Assembly (NCBI RefSeq): GCF_006496635.1
Contig: NZ_CP022958.1
Location: 4,960,001 to 5,024,000 of the forward strand
Length of the DNA stretch: 64,000 bases
Direction of reading: 5' to 3'
Source: Azoarcus sp. DD4
Lineage (GTDB): Bacteria > Pseudomonadota > Gammaproteobacteria > Burkholderiales > Rhodocyclaceae
The position numbers were made by a program, and so were the translations under genes. Below, piece by piece: positions 38,024-47,110 of this stretch; the stretch's first letter is position 1, and every line of letters starts with the position of its first letter. The notes under the pieces are model-generated. The model did not search any database and had not been told where the DNA came from. It saw nothing but the letters and a program-made list of their open reading frames with translations.

Positions 38024-38689
38024 TCAGGTGCGGGACGCTGAGGTGCCCGCGAACCCAAGAAACGCGTGATGTAAGCGAATCGGCATCGACGGCTTGGAGC
38101 GTGCATGTAGGCTCTGCCAAGTCCCGTCACTGATGTCGCTCGGGGCGAGGCAGTCTGAGCGCGAAACTCGTCTCAAGTAAGCGTTGACGCCATCCGCGGA
38201 TTCCGAAGGCGAGCCGGAGAGAACATAGCCCACCATGAAGCCGATTGCGTGGTTCTCTCCGTACTTCTCCCGGACGAATCGATCCATGCCTTCGACCACG
38301 TACTCGCGGCACAGGTGGGTGTCCGACCCGGCAATGCGTTTGCATTCGATGACTGCATGCGGGTCATGCTCCTGCGTGCGGAGGAAGACTTCGATCAACA
38401 TCAGAGGAATATCGGTGCGCCCGTCCGGCAACACCACGCTTGCTTTGGATCGCGACTCAGTTCCAGGCAGCACGATCAGCTTCCATGGGGAGTTTCTTAG
38501 CGCTCCACGCATTCCATCGCGCAGGCGCTCCGTCATGAGCACCTCGCCAGCGTTGGCATTCACGTCCTCGGCTGCGCATGCTCGCTGCCAACCTGCGGCC
38601 AGTGTCAGCAGAATGACCGCCACGACCTCAGGCCCCAGTTCAATGAACTCTCTGCCCAATGCGGGAGGTGTCTCATAGGGAATCCTCAA
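38024..38689 (-). CDS. Putative PD-(D/E)XK-type nuclease of cassette A
   Basis: A 221-aa protein without a name I can give. Residues of about 100-165 read RTDIPLMLIEVF, then HAVIECKR and YVVEGMDRFVREKYGENHA, then GFMVGYVL. The spacing of D, then E-x-K with strand-helix context, suggests a PD-(D/E)XK nuclease fold (ECK as motif III). It overlaps the methylase gene by 4 bp (ATGA). With a methylase and a regulator in the same operon, restriction is the likely role (inference). Confidence 0.6.
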   Translation of the reverse strand: MRIPYETPPALGREFIELGPEVVAVILLTLAAGWQRACAAEDVNANAGEVLMTERLRDGMRGALRNSPWKLIVLPGTESRSKASVVLPDGRTDIPLMLIEVFLRTQEHDPHAVIECKRIAGSDTHLCREYVVEGMDRFVREKYGENHAIGFMVGYVLSGSPSESADGVNAYLRRVSRSDCLAPSDISDGTWQSLHARSKPSMPIRLHHAFLGFAGTSASRT

Positions 38690-41649
38690 ACTTTGCCCCC
38701 TGAAAAGCTCTCCGCGACCACTGCGTCGGCATCTTCCAATGCCGCTATGCCCATCCAGTGGCGCCGTGCTGCTGGCTTGATGATCACGACTTCGTTGCGT
38801 CCGTGTACTCGCAATTCCCGCTCTGCACTGAGTGCGGTCGCGATCTTGACTTTCAGGCGCCTGCCGATACGTGCCAGTACGTCACCCAATTCGCCTTGTG
38901 GTGCCACAACGCTCACGCTCGCATTGCCCGGTCCCTCTTCCAAGACAAAGCGCACGACGCGCAAGGCCGAACTGCTTGGCAAGTCGAGCACTTCGGCGCG
39001 CATGTGCCGCTTATTGCGAACGGAAAGCCAACCCTCGATAACGGACAGGAACGTCTTGGCATACGCCGCGACCTCAGTACGGCTGTCCGAAGGGAAAATG
39101 GACGACTCGCGACCGCTTTCCCATTGCCACCCGGCGCGTAGAAGCCCGTCTCGAATAACAACTCGGTCAGCATCGTTCAGCTCGTACAGGTCGAAGACTG
39201 CCTCATCCAATGCGTTCCACTCTTCTGCCTCGACTTCACGTTCGCGCAGCGCCTTCTCCAACACCAACAAGCGCTGGCCAGCCTGCGACCTCACGGCAGA
39301 TGTGAAGTCGGGCACCGGCAGGAAGGCGACGTCGCGCATCAGCAGCTTTCGCTTGTAGATGCCGAACTCGGAGGCCGTCAAACCGAAGAACCACGATGCC
39401 AGCGCGGAACTCAGGATCGCTGCGAGCAGATGCGCCGTTTGCTTGTGGCCTGAAGGCAGTGACGCGGCGAAATAAGAGTCCGTGAAGACAAGGTCTCGAT
39501 CGGCCACAGCAACCAGAGCCCGCGGGTGACCCACCACCATCTCTTTGACGATCAACAGGGGGGCTCGGTAGGTGTCGCGAGAGCGTGGCCACTGTGCTTT
39601 CGAGCGGTTGTACGTCAGAAGATCGTCGGGAATGCAAAAGTGCTGCATGTCGTTGGCCTGCAGCAGTTCCAAGCCTTTCATTTCACGCGCATCGCGCGTC
39701 TGGTTCGCAGGACTGCCTTGAGTCAATCCATCGCGGAATTTTGTGCCGAGTGATGCCAGTCGCTCGCCCAGGCCTTGATGCACCGATGTCAGCTCCTCCA
39801 ACAAGAGAAGATCGCGGCGACGACCTACGGCAGCAGCCTTCAATTTCAGTGGTTGCCTCTCGATCTCACCCAGGCTCAACTTGATGACGTCACTCGGCGC
39901 CACTTCGAACGAATGAGTCCTTGCGCCACTCGGCGTCCACGGAATCTGAACGACCGTGATCTGATCCGCCCGCTGAGTCGGCCGATGACGTGCAAAGAGG
40001 ACCACCGCTGGCATCGTTGCGGTCGCAAAGAGCCAACTGCATAGGTTGGACAGGTTGACCAAGGTGACAGGGGCCAAGGTGCTCATGACATGCTGCGCCG
40101 CCGCCATGCCCGTCCCGCTGCGGCTGAAGAATGGCGTCGCACTGAGAATGACGCCGAAACGCGTCTTCCCATGCGAAAACTCTGCCGCCCGCAATACGAA
40201 GTCGAGACCTTCTCCGCGCGGCTGCGCGGGAATGCCCGCAACCCTGGTCTTGCGCCGCGCTTCGGTTCCTGTCTGCCCTTTAAAGCTCCAAGGGGGATTG
40301 CCTACGATCAGGTCGAACTGCTTCAGTCCTGTCGGCGTCGCCAGCACGGCCTTGCCATCTCCATCACGTTCGACCGTACGAGCGTCACCGACGAGCAATG
40401 TCCTGCCGATCAATGGCTGGAACTTCAGGGACTGCGGTGGCTGCGGGTCAGGGTCCAGCTCAAGCGCTGCCAGGTACAGGCTGAACGCAGCGACGCGAAT
40501 CGCGGCTTCGCTAATGTCCACGCCATAGACTTGCCCGTAGAGCGTCGAGCGGATCAGTTCCCTCGTGGGCGGCTGACCTTGCGAGCGAAGATGAACCAAG
40601 CGCCGCAGCGCTTCGACCAGGAAAACACCGGAGCCGCACGTCAAATCCAGCACCGACTCCCGTCCCGATAGGCCATCCATGACCTCATCGAGGATCAGCG
40701 AGACGACGGACAGTCGCGTGTAGTGCACGCCGTTTCGCAACGCTTCTGTGCGCTTTCCATCCGTCCGCGGCTCAGCGTGCGCAAACTGCTCGTAGATCGA
40801 GCTGATGAGCTCGACCGGAATCACGTCGAACTGGTAGGGGAAGAAACTGAGCTGCCCGCTTTCAGGATCGACAGCCTCCAGGAACTCCGCAACCCGCGTC
40901 AAATGGTGAGCGGCTGGTGTCGTTTTCACCGACGAGGGCGGAAACATGTCGCCGTTGAAGGTCTGGGCCAGCCATGCGAACAGCTTGTTGGTCGCTGGCC
41001 GGTCTCGCAGGATCGCCGGCAACGCCGTGCGGCCGCATACCCGCTTCAACCGCGCCGCACTGACGATCTCGCGGTCAATCAGGTACTGGGTGAAGATCAC
41101 GCGCCCGATCAAGGCCTGCGCCGCATCGCGCGCGAGATTGCCTGCGACCAAATCGCGTTCGAGACATCCAAGGTCGGACAGGAGCTTCTGATCGACGCTG
41201 GTCTTGCGATCGATGGCCGGCACCTGGACCCAGAACTGGCCCGTCTCGATCGCCAGTCGGCCGGCTAACTCGTCCAGTTCATGAAGCGAAGCTTCGATGT
41301 TCTCGAAACGCCGAATCAAATGTCTCTGGGCATCGCCTTCTTTCACGGGCGTGCCGAAACCGTTGTACAGGTCGATACGCTGCGGCGAGATCACCCACAG
41401 CAACGGCGCGAACCCCTCGTTCCAGACCTCTCGTCGCCACTGGCTGACCAGATCGTCTGCAGGCGCGCTTTGCTCAAACTTGAAGTAGACGGTCAACGAC
41501 GACGCGCTGCGCCACAATGCGTCCGGAACAAAAACGCGGCCGTGGCGCGAGGACTGCGCCTCAGCCCCCAACCGAAGGCCGGGCGCGGGTCGCCCGTCCG
41601 GCAGGTAGCCGGTTGCGGCGAGCACCTGTTCCAGTGTGGCAGTGTTCAC
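38686..41649 (-). CDS. Large N6-adenine DNA methyltransferase (type IIG/Eco57I-like) of cassette A
   Basis: A 987-aa protein. An N-terminal region (about 40-130) resembles the start of type IIG enzymes but shows no clear nuclease triad. The class gamma methylase core has SAM motif I DLTCGSGVFLVEAL with D335 and catalytic NPPW at 451-454. The C-terminal half (about 560-900) contains target-recognition-like segments (FTDSYFAASLPSG, KRKLLMRDVAFLPVPDF). It would methylate adenine; whether it also cuts is unclear. It overlaps both neighbours by 4 bp. BREX PglX or a type IIG enzyme are the nearest known comparisons. Confidence 0.82.
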   Translation of the reverse strand: MNTATLEQVLAATGYLPDGRPAPGLRLGAEAQSSRHGRVFVPDALWRSASSLTVYFKFEQSAPADDLVSQWRREVWNEGFAPLLWVISPQRIDLYNGFGTPVKEGDAQRHLIRRFENIEASLHELDELAGRLAIETGQFWVQVPAIDRKTSVDQKLLSDLGCLERDLVAGNLARDAAQALIGRVIFTQYLIDREIVSAARLKRVCGRTALPAILRDRPATNKLFAWLAQTFNGDMFPPSSVKTTPAAHHLTRVAEFLEAVDPESGQLSFFPYQFDVIPVELISSIYEQFAHAEPRTDGKRTEALRNGVHYTRLSVVSLILDEVMDGLSGRESVLDLTCGSGVFLVEALRRLVHLRSQGQPPTRELIRSTLYGQVYGVDISEAAIRVAAFSLYLAALELDPDPQPPQSLKFQPLIGRTLLVGDARTVERDGDGKAVLATPTGLKQFDLIVGNPPWSFKGQTGTEARRKTRVAGIPAQPRGEGLDFVLRAAEFSHGKTRFGVILSATPFFSRSGTGMAAAQHVMSTLAPVTLVNLSNLCSWLFATATMPAVVLFARHRPTQRADQITVVQIPWTPSGARTHSFEVAPSDVIKLSLGEIERQPLKLKAAAVGRRRDLLLLEELTSVHQGLGERLASLGTKFRDGLTQGSPANQTRDAREMKGLELLQANDMQHFCIPDDLLTYNRSKAQWPRSRDTYRAPLLIVKEMVVGHPRALVAVADRDLVFTDSYFAASLPSGHKQTAHLLAAILSSALASWFFGLTASEFGIYKRKLLMRDVAFLPVPDFTSAVRSQAGQRLLVLEKALREREVEAEEWNALDEAVFDLYELNDADRVVIRDGLLRAGWQWESGRESSIFPSDSRTEVAAYAKTFLSVIEGWLSVRNKRHMRAEVLDLPSSSALRVVRFVLEEGPGNASVSVVAPQGELGDVLARIGRRLKVKIATALSAERELRVHGRNEVVIIKPAARRHWMGIAALEDADAVVAESFSGGKV

Positions 41650-42122
41650 GCCCTACTCCGGATAGCTTCGGGCGGAAACGGCAACGCTGCCTGGCTCGGG
41701 GCCGGGACGATCGGCAGCATGTGCTGCTGAAGCCGCGTGATCAACGGATCGAGCGGGATGACGAGAGTCGGTTGCGTCGGCGCCGGCCCAATCCCCTCGG
41801 GGCCGATATCGCACAGGGCCGCCGAAGTGGGCGTCACGAACGCCACGGCCCCATTCAGCGCCAATGCGCTACTCGTGCCCAGCAACCGAAAGAGCGCGTC
41901 AACGCCGACGCTGACGGTGGCGATGTGCACTCCCAACGAGCTGACCAACTCATTGGTAACGGCCAAGCCGAGGAGATCGGCGAAGGTGAAACGGGCGGCC
42001 TTCCCGGTCTTGGACGCCAAGTAAGGCACGGTCTTGCGCCAATGCCGCACCGTTTCGACGGACACGCCGGTTAGCGTGCGCATCTGATCCTGAGTGTACT
42101 GGATGGCGGTAACGGCAGACAT
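41646..42122 (-). CDS. MerR-like HTH regulator of cassette A
   Basis: A 158-aa protein whose first 65 residues are a MerR-like winged HTH: YTQDQMRTLTGVSVETVRHWRK, then KAARFTFADLLGLAV. The rest is hydrophobic/helical with no recognised domain. It overlaps the methylase gene by 4 bp, heading the operon. ATG 42122 is preferred to TTG 42137. A 7-bp inverted repeat just upstream is its likely operator. Confidence 0.75.
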   Translation of the reverse strand: MSAVTAIQYTQDQMRTLTGVSVETVRHWRKTVPYLASKTGKAARFTFADLLGLAVTNELVSSLGVHIATVSVGVDALFRLLGTSSALALNGAVAFVTPTSAALCDIGPEGIGPAPTQPTLVIPLDPLITRLQQHMLPIVPAPSQAALPFPPEAIRSRA

Positions 42123-42145
42123 TTGCGTTGTTGGCAACTAGAAAA

Positions 42146-42167
42146 TTTACATATTCTGCCATGTAAA
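42146..42167. promoter_or_regulatory. Inverted repeat TTTACAT-N8-ATGTAAA upstream of cassette A
   Basis: Perfect 7-bp arms (42146-42152 and 42161-42167) separated by 8 nt, 24 bp before the HTH gene start, in an AT-rich spot within GC-rich DNA. Size and position suit autoregulation by the adjacent HTH protein. Confidence 0.6.
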
Positions 42168-42310
42168 GGTGTTCTTCTCAACAGATACAGGCCGGTTCAG
42201 CCGCCTATCCCACAAGTCTTCCAAGCTTCCGGAAGTCGCGACCATCAGAGCGCATCGCGAACGTGGCAACCGGAACTTTCCATGGCAGTTCGTGTGGATA
42301 GGGGCAAGAC

Positions 42311-42337
42311 GCAGGCGCCCCCGGAAGGGGCGCCTGC
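42311..42337 (-). terminator. Strong hairpin after radC
   Basis: A perfect 11-bp stem (GCAGGCGCCCC with GGGGCGCCTGC, 5-nt loop) lies 3 bp beyond the radC stop. No T-tract follows, so termination is likely but not certain. Confidence 0.6.
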
Positions 42338-42340
42338 GGA

Positions 42341-42835
42341 CTACAGCAAGCCGGCTTCGGCGAACGAGTACGGGCTGCCCTTGCCAACGATGAAGTGGTC
42401 CAGCACCCGGACATCGACGGTGGCCAGGGCGCTCTTCAGCCGCTCCGTGATCGCACGATCAGCGGCCGAGGGCTCGGTGTTCCCCGAGGGGTGCTGATGC
42501 GCCAGGATCAGCGCCGAAGCGTTGAGCGCCAGCGCACGCTGAACCACCATCCTCGGATACACCGAAGTCTGGTCGACCGTGCCCTTGAACAGCGGCTCGA
42601 AGGCGAGCACCTGGTGCTGGTTGTCGAGAAACACGACGGCGAAGATTTCGTTCGGCTCCGCGACCAGTTTCAGGCGCAGGTAGTCGCGCACGGCGGCGGG
42701 ACTGCCCAGCGCTGGACCGGCCTTGAACACGCGGTTCTCCAGCAGGGTGATGGCCTGCCGGATGATCCAGTCTTCGTGCTGGGCGGCGATCAGGGTGAGC
42801 GACTCCGGGCGGGAGTCGGCGATGACAAGAGACAT
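42341..42835 (-). CDS. radC: RadC-family (JAB/MPN) protein of the ICE
   Basis: A 164-aa MPN domain protein with the metal motif HQHPSGNTEPSAAD (H113, H115, S117, D126) preceded by YPRMVVQRAL. It lacks the N-terminal HhH region of chromosomal RadC (about 220 aa), the usual short form on mobile elements. Biochemical role is unsettled; ICE copies are often placed with anti-restriction genes. It is preceded by a structured leader and followed by a hairpin. Confidence 0.9.
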   Translation of the reverse strand: MSLVIADSRPESLTLIAAQHEDWIIRQAITLLENRVFKAGPALGSPAAVRDYLRLKLVAEPNEIFAVVFLDNQHQVLAFEPLFKGTVDQTSVYPRMVVQRALALNASALILAHQHPSGNTEPSAADRAITERLKSALATVDVRVLDHFIVGKGSPYSFAEAGLL

Positions 42836-42872
42836 GGCGAACCTCCAATGGATGAGATCGGAGGGCGCCTGC

Positions 42873-42898
42873 CCCTGGAGGGCAAACCCTCCTGGGGA
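42873..42898 (-). promoter_or_regulatory. Hairpin in the radC leader
   Basis: CCCC-T-GGAGGG, a CAAA loop, CCCTCC-T-GGGG makes an 11-bp stem with one T-T mismatch, 38 bp before the radC start. It could hide or tune translation or be an attenuator. Confidence 0.35.
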
Positions 42899-43030
42899 CG
42901 ATGGGGATGGAACAGGTGACGAGCGGGCATCCACCACCGCGGATGCGGTGGCCGTTCGCGTCAAGGGATGCGATGCGAACGGGTTTCGATCAACGCGGAC
43001 GAGCCGCGCCGCAGCCTTGAAGATCGATGG

Positions 43031-43774
43031 CTACCTGGGCATGTCACCGGCAACGCCGGCGGGCATGTCTGGGGAATGGGCGGGTTCGGCTGCGGTCGTG
43101 CTGCCGGCAGCGAGCAGGTCGATGGCCGACAGCAAGGCATCGCCTTCGACGGGACCGTGCAGCAGGAGGGTCTTGGCGGACTCGCGGTCGCGCAGTTGCA
43201 GGGCCGGCGTGGCCGCGATGCCCTGCTGTGCGGCTTCCACCGCCTGGGCACGGATGACGGCATCGGGGCGCTCGCTGTCGAGACAACCCTGCATGGCTGG
43301 CGTGAGGTCGGGATAGCGCAGGCCCTCCGGCAGGCCCTGGCCGTCGCCACGGGTGTTCGAGTAGAGCCACGCCACGGCCTGCCAGAACGTGGCATGTCCG
43401 CCCGTCTCGCCCGCGCACTCGACCAGGCGTGCCCCGGCAGTCGCGGCCGGCTCGTGCATGGACAGCGGCAGGTGGTGCCACTGCCAGTTCACCTCGGGAT
43501 GGGCGTCGATCCAGCGCTTGAGCGCGGGGAAGTAGGCCCGGCAGTACGGACACTCCAGGTCGGCGTACCCGACCACCGTGAAGCGCGCATCGGCACGGCC
43601 ATACAGCCAGGGCGGGCCGGCCGGTTTCGGCGCTTCGGACCCGGCGGCGGCCAGGGACATGGGCTCGGTCGCCGGATGCGGCGCGCGCAGCAGCATCCAC
43701 GAGGCAACCCCAATCGTCACCACGATCAGCAGACCGATCCAGGGATGACGGCGGGCGAATGAAGGCATGCGCAT
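43031..43774 (-). CDS. DsbA/thioredoxin-like ICE protein
   Basis: A 247-aa protein with an N-terminal membrane helix (residues about 12-30) and a DsbA-type thioredoxin domain with active site CPYC at 75-78 (ECPYCRAYFPAL). The periplasmic domain could form disulfides in Cys-rich conjugation proteins such as the TIGR03756 product. It lies 13 bp after the VirB4-like ATPase gene and is part of the mating block. Confidence 0.88.
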   Translation of the reverse strand: MRMPSFARRHPWIGLLIVVTIGVASWMLLRAPHPATEPMSLAAAGSEAPKPAGPPWLYGRADARFTVVGYADLECPYCRAYFPALKRWIDAHPEVNWQWHHLPLSMHEPAATAGARLVECAGETGGHATFWQAVAWLYSNTRGDGQGLPEGLRYPDLTPAMQGCLDSERPDAVIRAQAVEAAQQGIAATPALQLRDRESAKTLLLHGPVEGDALLSAIDLLAAGSTTAAEPAHSPDMPAGVAGDMPR

Positions 43775-43787
43775 CGTGTTGCTCCCG

Positions 43788-46676
43788 TCAGGCCAGCGTG
43801 TCCAGCGTCAGAGGTTCGATGCCCCGCGCGCGGTCGATCTTCTCGGCCACGCGGAAGGCGGCATCCAGTTCGCTGATGCCGTGCTGCTGCATCAACTGGA
43901 AGCGTTCGGCCTTCTCCTCGGGCTCGGTCATCGCCATCGCCAGGTAGAGGCTGGGCGGCACGGCGCGGAACAGCACCTCCATCGACTTGGACAGGATGAC
44001 GCCCTCGCTGAACTTGCCGGCCTCCTTGCGCGCCGAGAGCATCAGCGCCTTCTGCGAAGCGTTGAGTTCGCGGAAGCGCGCGATCTTCTCCACTTCATCG
44101 GGTGGCATCGACAGGCAGATCCACCACTCGATCATGTTGAGCATGGGCTCGGCCGCCTTCGGCAAGTCGTCGAGGTTCTGCGTGGCGAGCCAGAACCAGG
44201 CGCCGAGCTTGCGCCACATCTTGGTGATCTTGACCACGTAGGGCGCGAGCAGCGGGTTCTTCGTGATGATGTGGCCTTCGTCCGTCACGTTGATGATCGG
44301 ACGGCCCAGGAACTGGTCGCGCTCGGCGATGTTGTTGACGGTGTTGATGAGCGAGATGTAGGCAATCGAGAGTTGGGCGTTGTAGCCCTCGCGCGCGAAG
44401 GTGGCCAGGTCCACGATCGTGATGTCCGCCTCGGGCCACGGCGTGCCGGACCAGTCGAACATCTCGCCGTCCACGCCCTGGCAGAACATGTCCATGGCGT
44501 CGGCCATCTCCAGCAGCCGTGCGCGCCGCATCTCCGGCAGCGTGGCGTCGCGGGCGCGCTCGCGCAGCGCGTCGCGCACGTCGCGGGTCAGTACTGTGCG
44601 CTTCTCCGCTACGCAGCACTGTGCTGCATCGAGAATGCACTGGCGGATCAGGCTGCGGTCGGCACGCGTCATGCGCGCTTCTTCCTTGTCCTCGCCGCCG
44701 GTGATCATCAGTCGTGCAGTAATCTCCAGCTCACCGAGCACGTCACGCTGCTCATCGCCTTCCACGGCCATGCCGGCATCGGTCTGGTCTTCGTCGAGCG
44801 CATCGGCGTCCAGCGTCTGTACCTGGCTCGGCGTATCGACCAGGCGCCAGGCGTCGGCGAACGGAGCCAGACTGACGCCCGCGCCGGGCGCGAGCTTCAC
44901 CCGATGCACGGTGAGACCCAGCCGTGCCGCGAAGTCGCCGAACAAGCCGAAGCTGTTGCCCGCCTCGACGATGAACAGGCGCGGCCGATAGATCGCCGTC
45001 ACCTGATTCAGGATGTTGTTGAGCGTCGCGCTCTTGCCCGAACCCGTGGGGCCGAACAGGAAAAGATGCGCGTTCATCTGCCGGTCGAGGCGGTTCAACG
45101 GATCGAAGGTGATCGGGCCGCCGCCGCGGTTGAAGAACGTGATGCCCGGATGCCCCGTGCCCTGGCTGCGGCCCCAGACCGGCGCCAGGTTCGCCGCGTG
45201 CTGCGCGAACATGAGCTGGGTGTACCACTGGCGCTTGTCGGCAGCCGGATCGAACACGCACGGTAGCCAGCGCAGATAGCTGTTCAGCGGCGCCACCTCG
45301 TCCTCTTCGCGTACCGGTTGCAGGCCGGCGTTGAGCATCACGTTGACGAGCTGCAGGCCGCGCGCATCGAGCTGGGCCAGGTCGCGGCCACGCAGGTAGA
45401 ACGCCAGCGCGCCGCGGTAGAGCTTGTGCGCGCTGCCGATCAGGCCGCGCGCCTGCTGCACGTCCTGGCGGGTCTGCTCCGAGGCCAGGGTCTCGCCGAC
45501 GGCCTTCCTGGCGAGGTGGTTGAGGTGCGCCTCCAGTACGTCCTGGGGTGTGGCGACCAGCGTCAGGCACATCACAGTGTCCTCGGGCATCTGGTCGAAC
45601 AGCGCGTTCATGGCGTCGCCGCCTTTGCGCGTCTCGCCCGTCAGATGGCCCGTCACGGGTGGCGTGCGCAGGCGATCCATCACGATCACCCGATGCGGCA
45701 TGCCGTCGAGGAACCACAGGCCGTTGGGCACGTCCGAACGGGGCTGGCCAAAGAACAGCCGTTGTGCGAAGTCGGTGCCGCTGGCGAGTTCGATCTCGCC
45801 CTCCTCCCGCTCTTCCGGGTAGCGGGTCAGCGCGTAGAAGCGTTCCCGATCTTCGGCAGTGGCGCCGAGCAGGGTCGGATTCGGGTTGAACCAGCGCAGC
45901 AGCCAGGCGTGAATGTCCGCCGCGCCGAGACGCCGGGCTTTCACGCCGGCATTCGCCAGCCCGCCGACGAGGCGGTCGCAGATCGTGGTCAGCACCTGCT
46001 CGGGAGACTGGCCGCGCCGTGGGGTCGGGGCCGCGGACGTGCGGCGGTAGACCACCATGCGCACGCGCCGGACTTGGCCGCGCCACGGCAGGCGCGTCAC
46101 CGTGGTGTCCTCGAACAGGCCACCCGGCTTGGCGATGGCCCGCAGGTGATGGGCGAAGAAGCGCAGGTAGAAGTCGCTGAACGCGCTGCCCTGCGCACGC
46201 GGCTGCAGATAGTTCGCCAGGGAGCGCAGATAGTTGTCCCAGTCGGCCTCGTCCTGGGCGTAGAGCTGCACCACCCAGGGGTTGTCGTCCAACTCGTCGA
46301 AGGCGTCCTGCAGGGCGTTCTCCAGCGCATCGCGCGCCTGCCATAGCCAGGCCATCTCGCGGCCCTCGGTGCCGACCGGCGCCAGTTCGAAGAAGGTCGC
46401 CACCGACTGGCCATCTTCCAGCAACATGCACTTGCTGCCGGGCAGGTACTCGACCCAGGGCAGCAGGTCCGCGAACGACGGCGCGACGCCATAGAGCGCA
46501 TCGTGATCGGCCTGGGTGGCCGGCTTGCGCCGGCCCCGGCCGAGCGCGCTGCCCGGCTCGGCGACACCCTGTGCCGCCAGCGCCGTTACGTGCCGTGCCC
46601 AGGCATCATCGGCCGCATCTACGGCGTCAGCAGGCGATGCGTCGGGCTTGCGTGACCACGGCAGCGACCAGGCCAT
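43788..46676 (-). CDS. VirB4/TraC-like conjugative transfer ATPase (TIGR03744, PFL_4706-like)
   Basis: A 962-aa T4SS motor ATPase. Walker A is GPTGSGKS with K548; Walker B is in NVTDEGHI; the later conserved arginine/glutamine region (WLATQNLDDLPKAAEPMLNM) is typical. No membrane helix, so it is a peripheral inner-membrane energiser of pilus assembly. Its start overlaps the lipoprotein gene stop by one base (TGATG), an indication of coupled translation. Confidence 0.94.
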   Translation of the reverse strand: MAWSLPWSRKPDASPADAVDAADDAWARHVTALAAQGVAEPGSALGRGRRKPATQADHDALYGVAPSFADLLPWVEYLPGSKCMLLEDGQSVATFFELAPVGTEGREMAWLWQARDALENALQDAFDELDDNPWVVQLYAQDEADWDNYLRSLANYLQPRAQGSAFSDFYLRFFAHHLRAIAKPGGLFEDTTVTRLPWRGQVRRVRMVVYRRTSAAPTPRRGQSPEQVLTTICDRLVGGLANAGVKARRLGAADIHAWLLRWFNPNPTLLGATAEDRERFYALTRYPEEREEGEIELASGTDFAQRLFFGQPRSDVPNGLWFLDGMPHRVIVMDRLRTPPVTGHLTGETRKGGDAMNALFDQMPEDTVMCLTLVATPQDVLEAHLNHLARKAVGETLASEQTRQDVQQARGLIGSAHKLYRGALAFYLRGRDLAQLDARGLQLVNVMLNAGLQPVREEDEVAPLNSYLRWLPCVFDPAADKRQWYTQLMFAQHAANLAPVWGRSQGTGHPGITFFNRGGGPITFDPLNRLDRQMNAHLFLFGPTGSGKSATLNNILNQVTAIYRPRLFIVEAGNSFGLFGDFAARLGLTVHRVKLAPGAGVSLAPFADAWRLVDTPSQVQTLDADALDEDQTDAGMAVEGDEQRDVLGELEITARLMITGGEDKEEARMTRADRSLIRQCILDAAQCCVAEKRTVLTRDVRDALRERARDATLPEMRRARLLEMADAMDMFCQGVDGEMFDWSGTPWPEADITIVDLATFAREGYNAQLSIAYISLINTVNNIAERDQFLGRPIINVTDEGHIITKNPLLAPYVVKITKMWRKLGAWFWLATQNLDDLPKAAEPMLNMIEWWICLSMPPDEVEKIARFRELNASQKALMLSARKEAGKFSEGVILSKSMEVLFRAVPPSLYLAMAMTEPEEKAERFQLMQQHGISELDAAFRVAEKIDRARGIEPLTLDTLA

Positions 46677-47110
46677 CAGTAGTCCTCCACCCGCTCGCCC
46701 GGCATCGCGTACTGCACGCGCTGGTAGAGCGGGAACACCGTGCTGTAGCCGGGCACCGGCACCGGGTCGGTGCCCGCCAGGTGCGGGAACACGTACATCA
46801 CCAGGTCGGGGTTCGGCAGACGGTGGAACTGGCGGTAAATCTCGTTCTGCGCGGTACGGGTGTAGCGCGCCTGCACGCCGGGCGCCGCCTGCACATCCGC
46901 CTCGGTCAGCGGCCGGCGCAGGCCCTGGCGCGCATCGAGCAGTTGCCGCGCGGCCTGGCCGCCGCCCGCGCTGCCGCCGGTCTCCTGGTGCCAGATGTCG
47001 AGCATGGTGCTGTCGCCGTGCGGCAGCAGCTTCTCCTTGCTGGTGGCGCAGCCGCCGAGCAGGGTGGCCGCCAGCAGCACGGCGGCCGCGTCAATCCAGG
47101 TCCGAGGCAT
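46676..47110 (-). CDS. Conjugative transfer lipoprotein (TIGR03751-like)
   Basis: A 144-aa lipoprotein with lipobox LLGGC (Cys at about residue 21) and the family tail MYVFPHLAGTDPVPVPGYSTVF. It corresponds to the TraV/VirB7-like position of the core complex and sits between TIGR03752 and the ATPase. Its start lies 20 bp inside the end of the TIGR03752 gene. Confidence 0.88.
   Translation of the reverse strand: MPRTWIDAAAVLLAATLLGGCATSKEKLLPHGDSTMLDIWHQETGGSAGGGQAARQLLDARQGLRRPLTEADVQAAPGVQARYTRTAQNEIYRQFHRLPNPDLVMYVFPHLAGTDPVPVPGYSTVFPLYQRVQYAMPGERVEDY

Noticed and set aside
38686..41649. Methylase as BREX PglX
   Set aside because: No PglZ, BrxC or BrxL genes are present, and the protein is shorter than typical PglX.
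42137..42140. TTG 42137 as start of the cassette A regulator
   Set aside because: ATG 42122 in the same frame needs no rare start codon and neither has a strong ribosome site.
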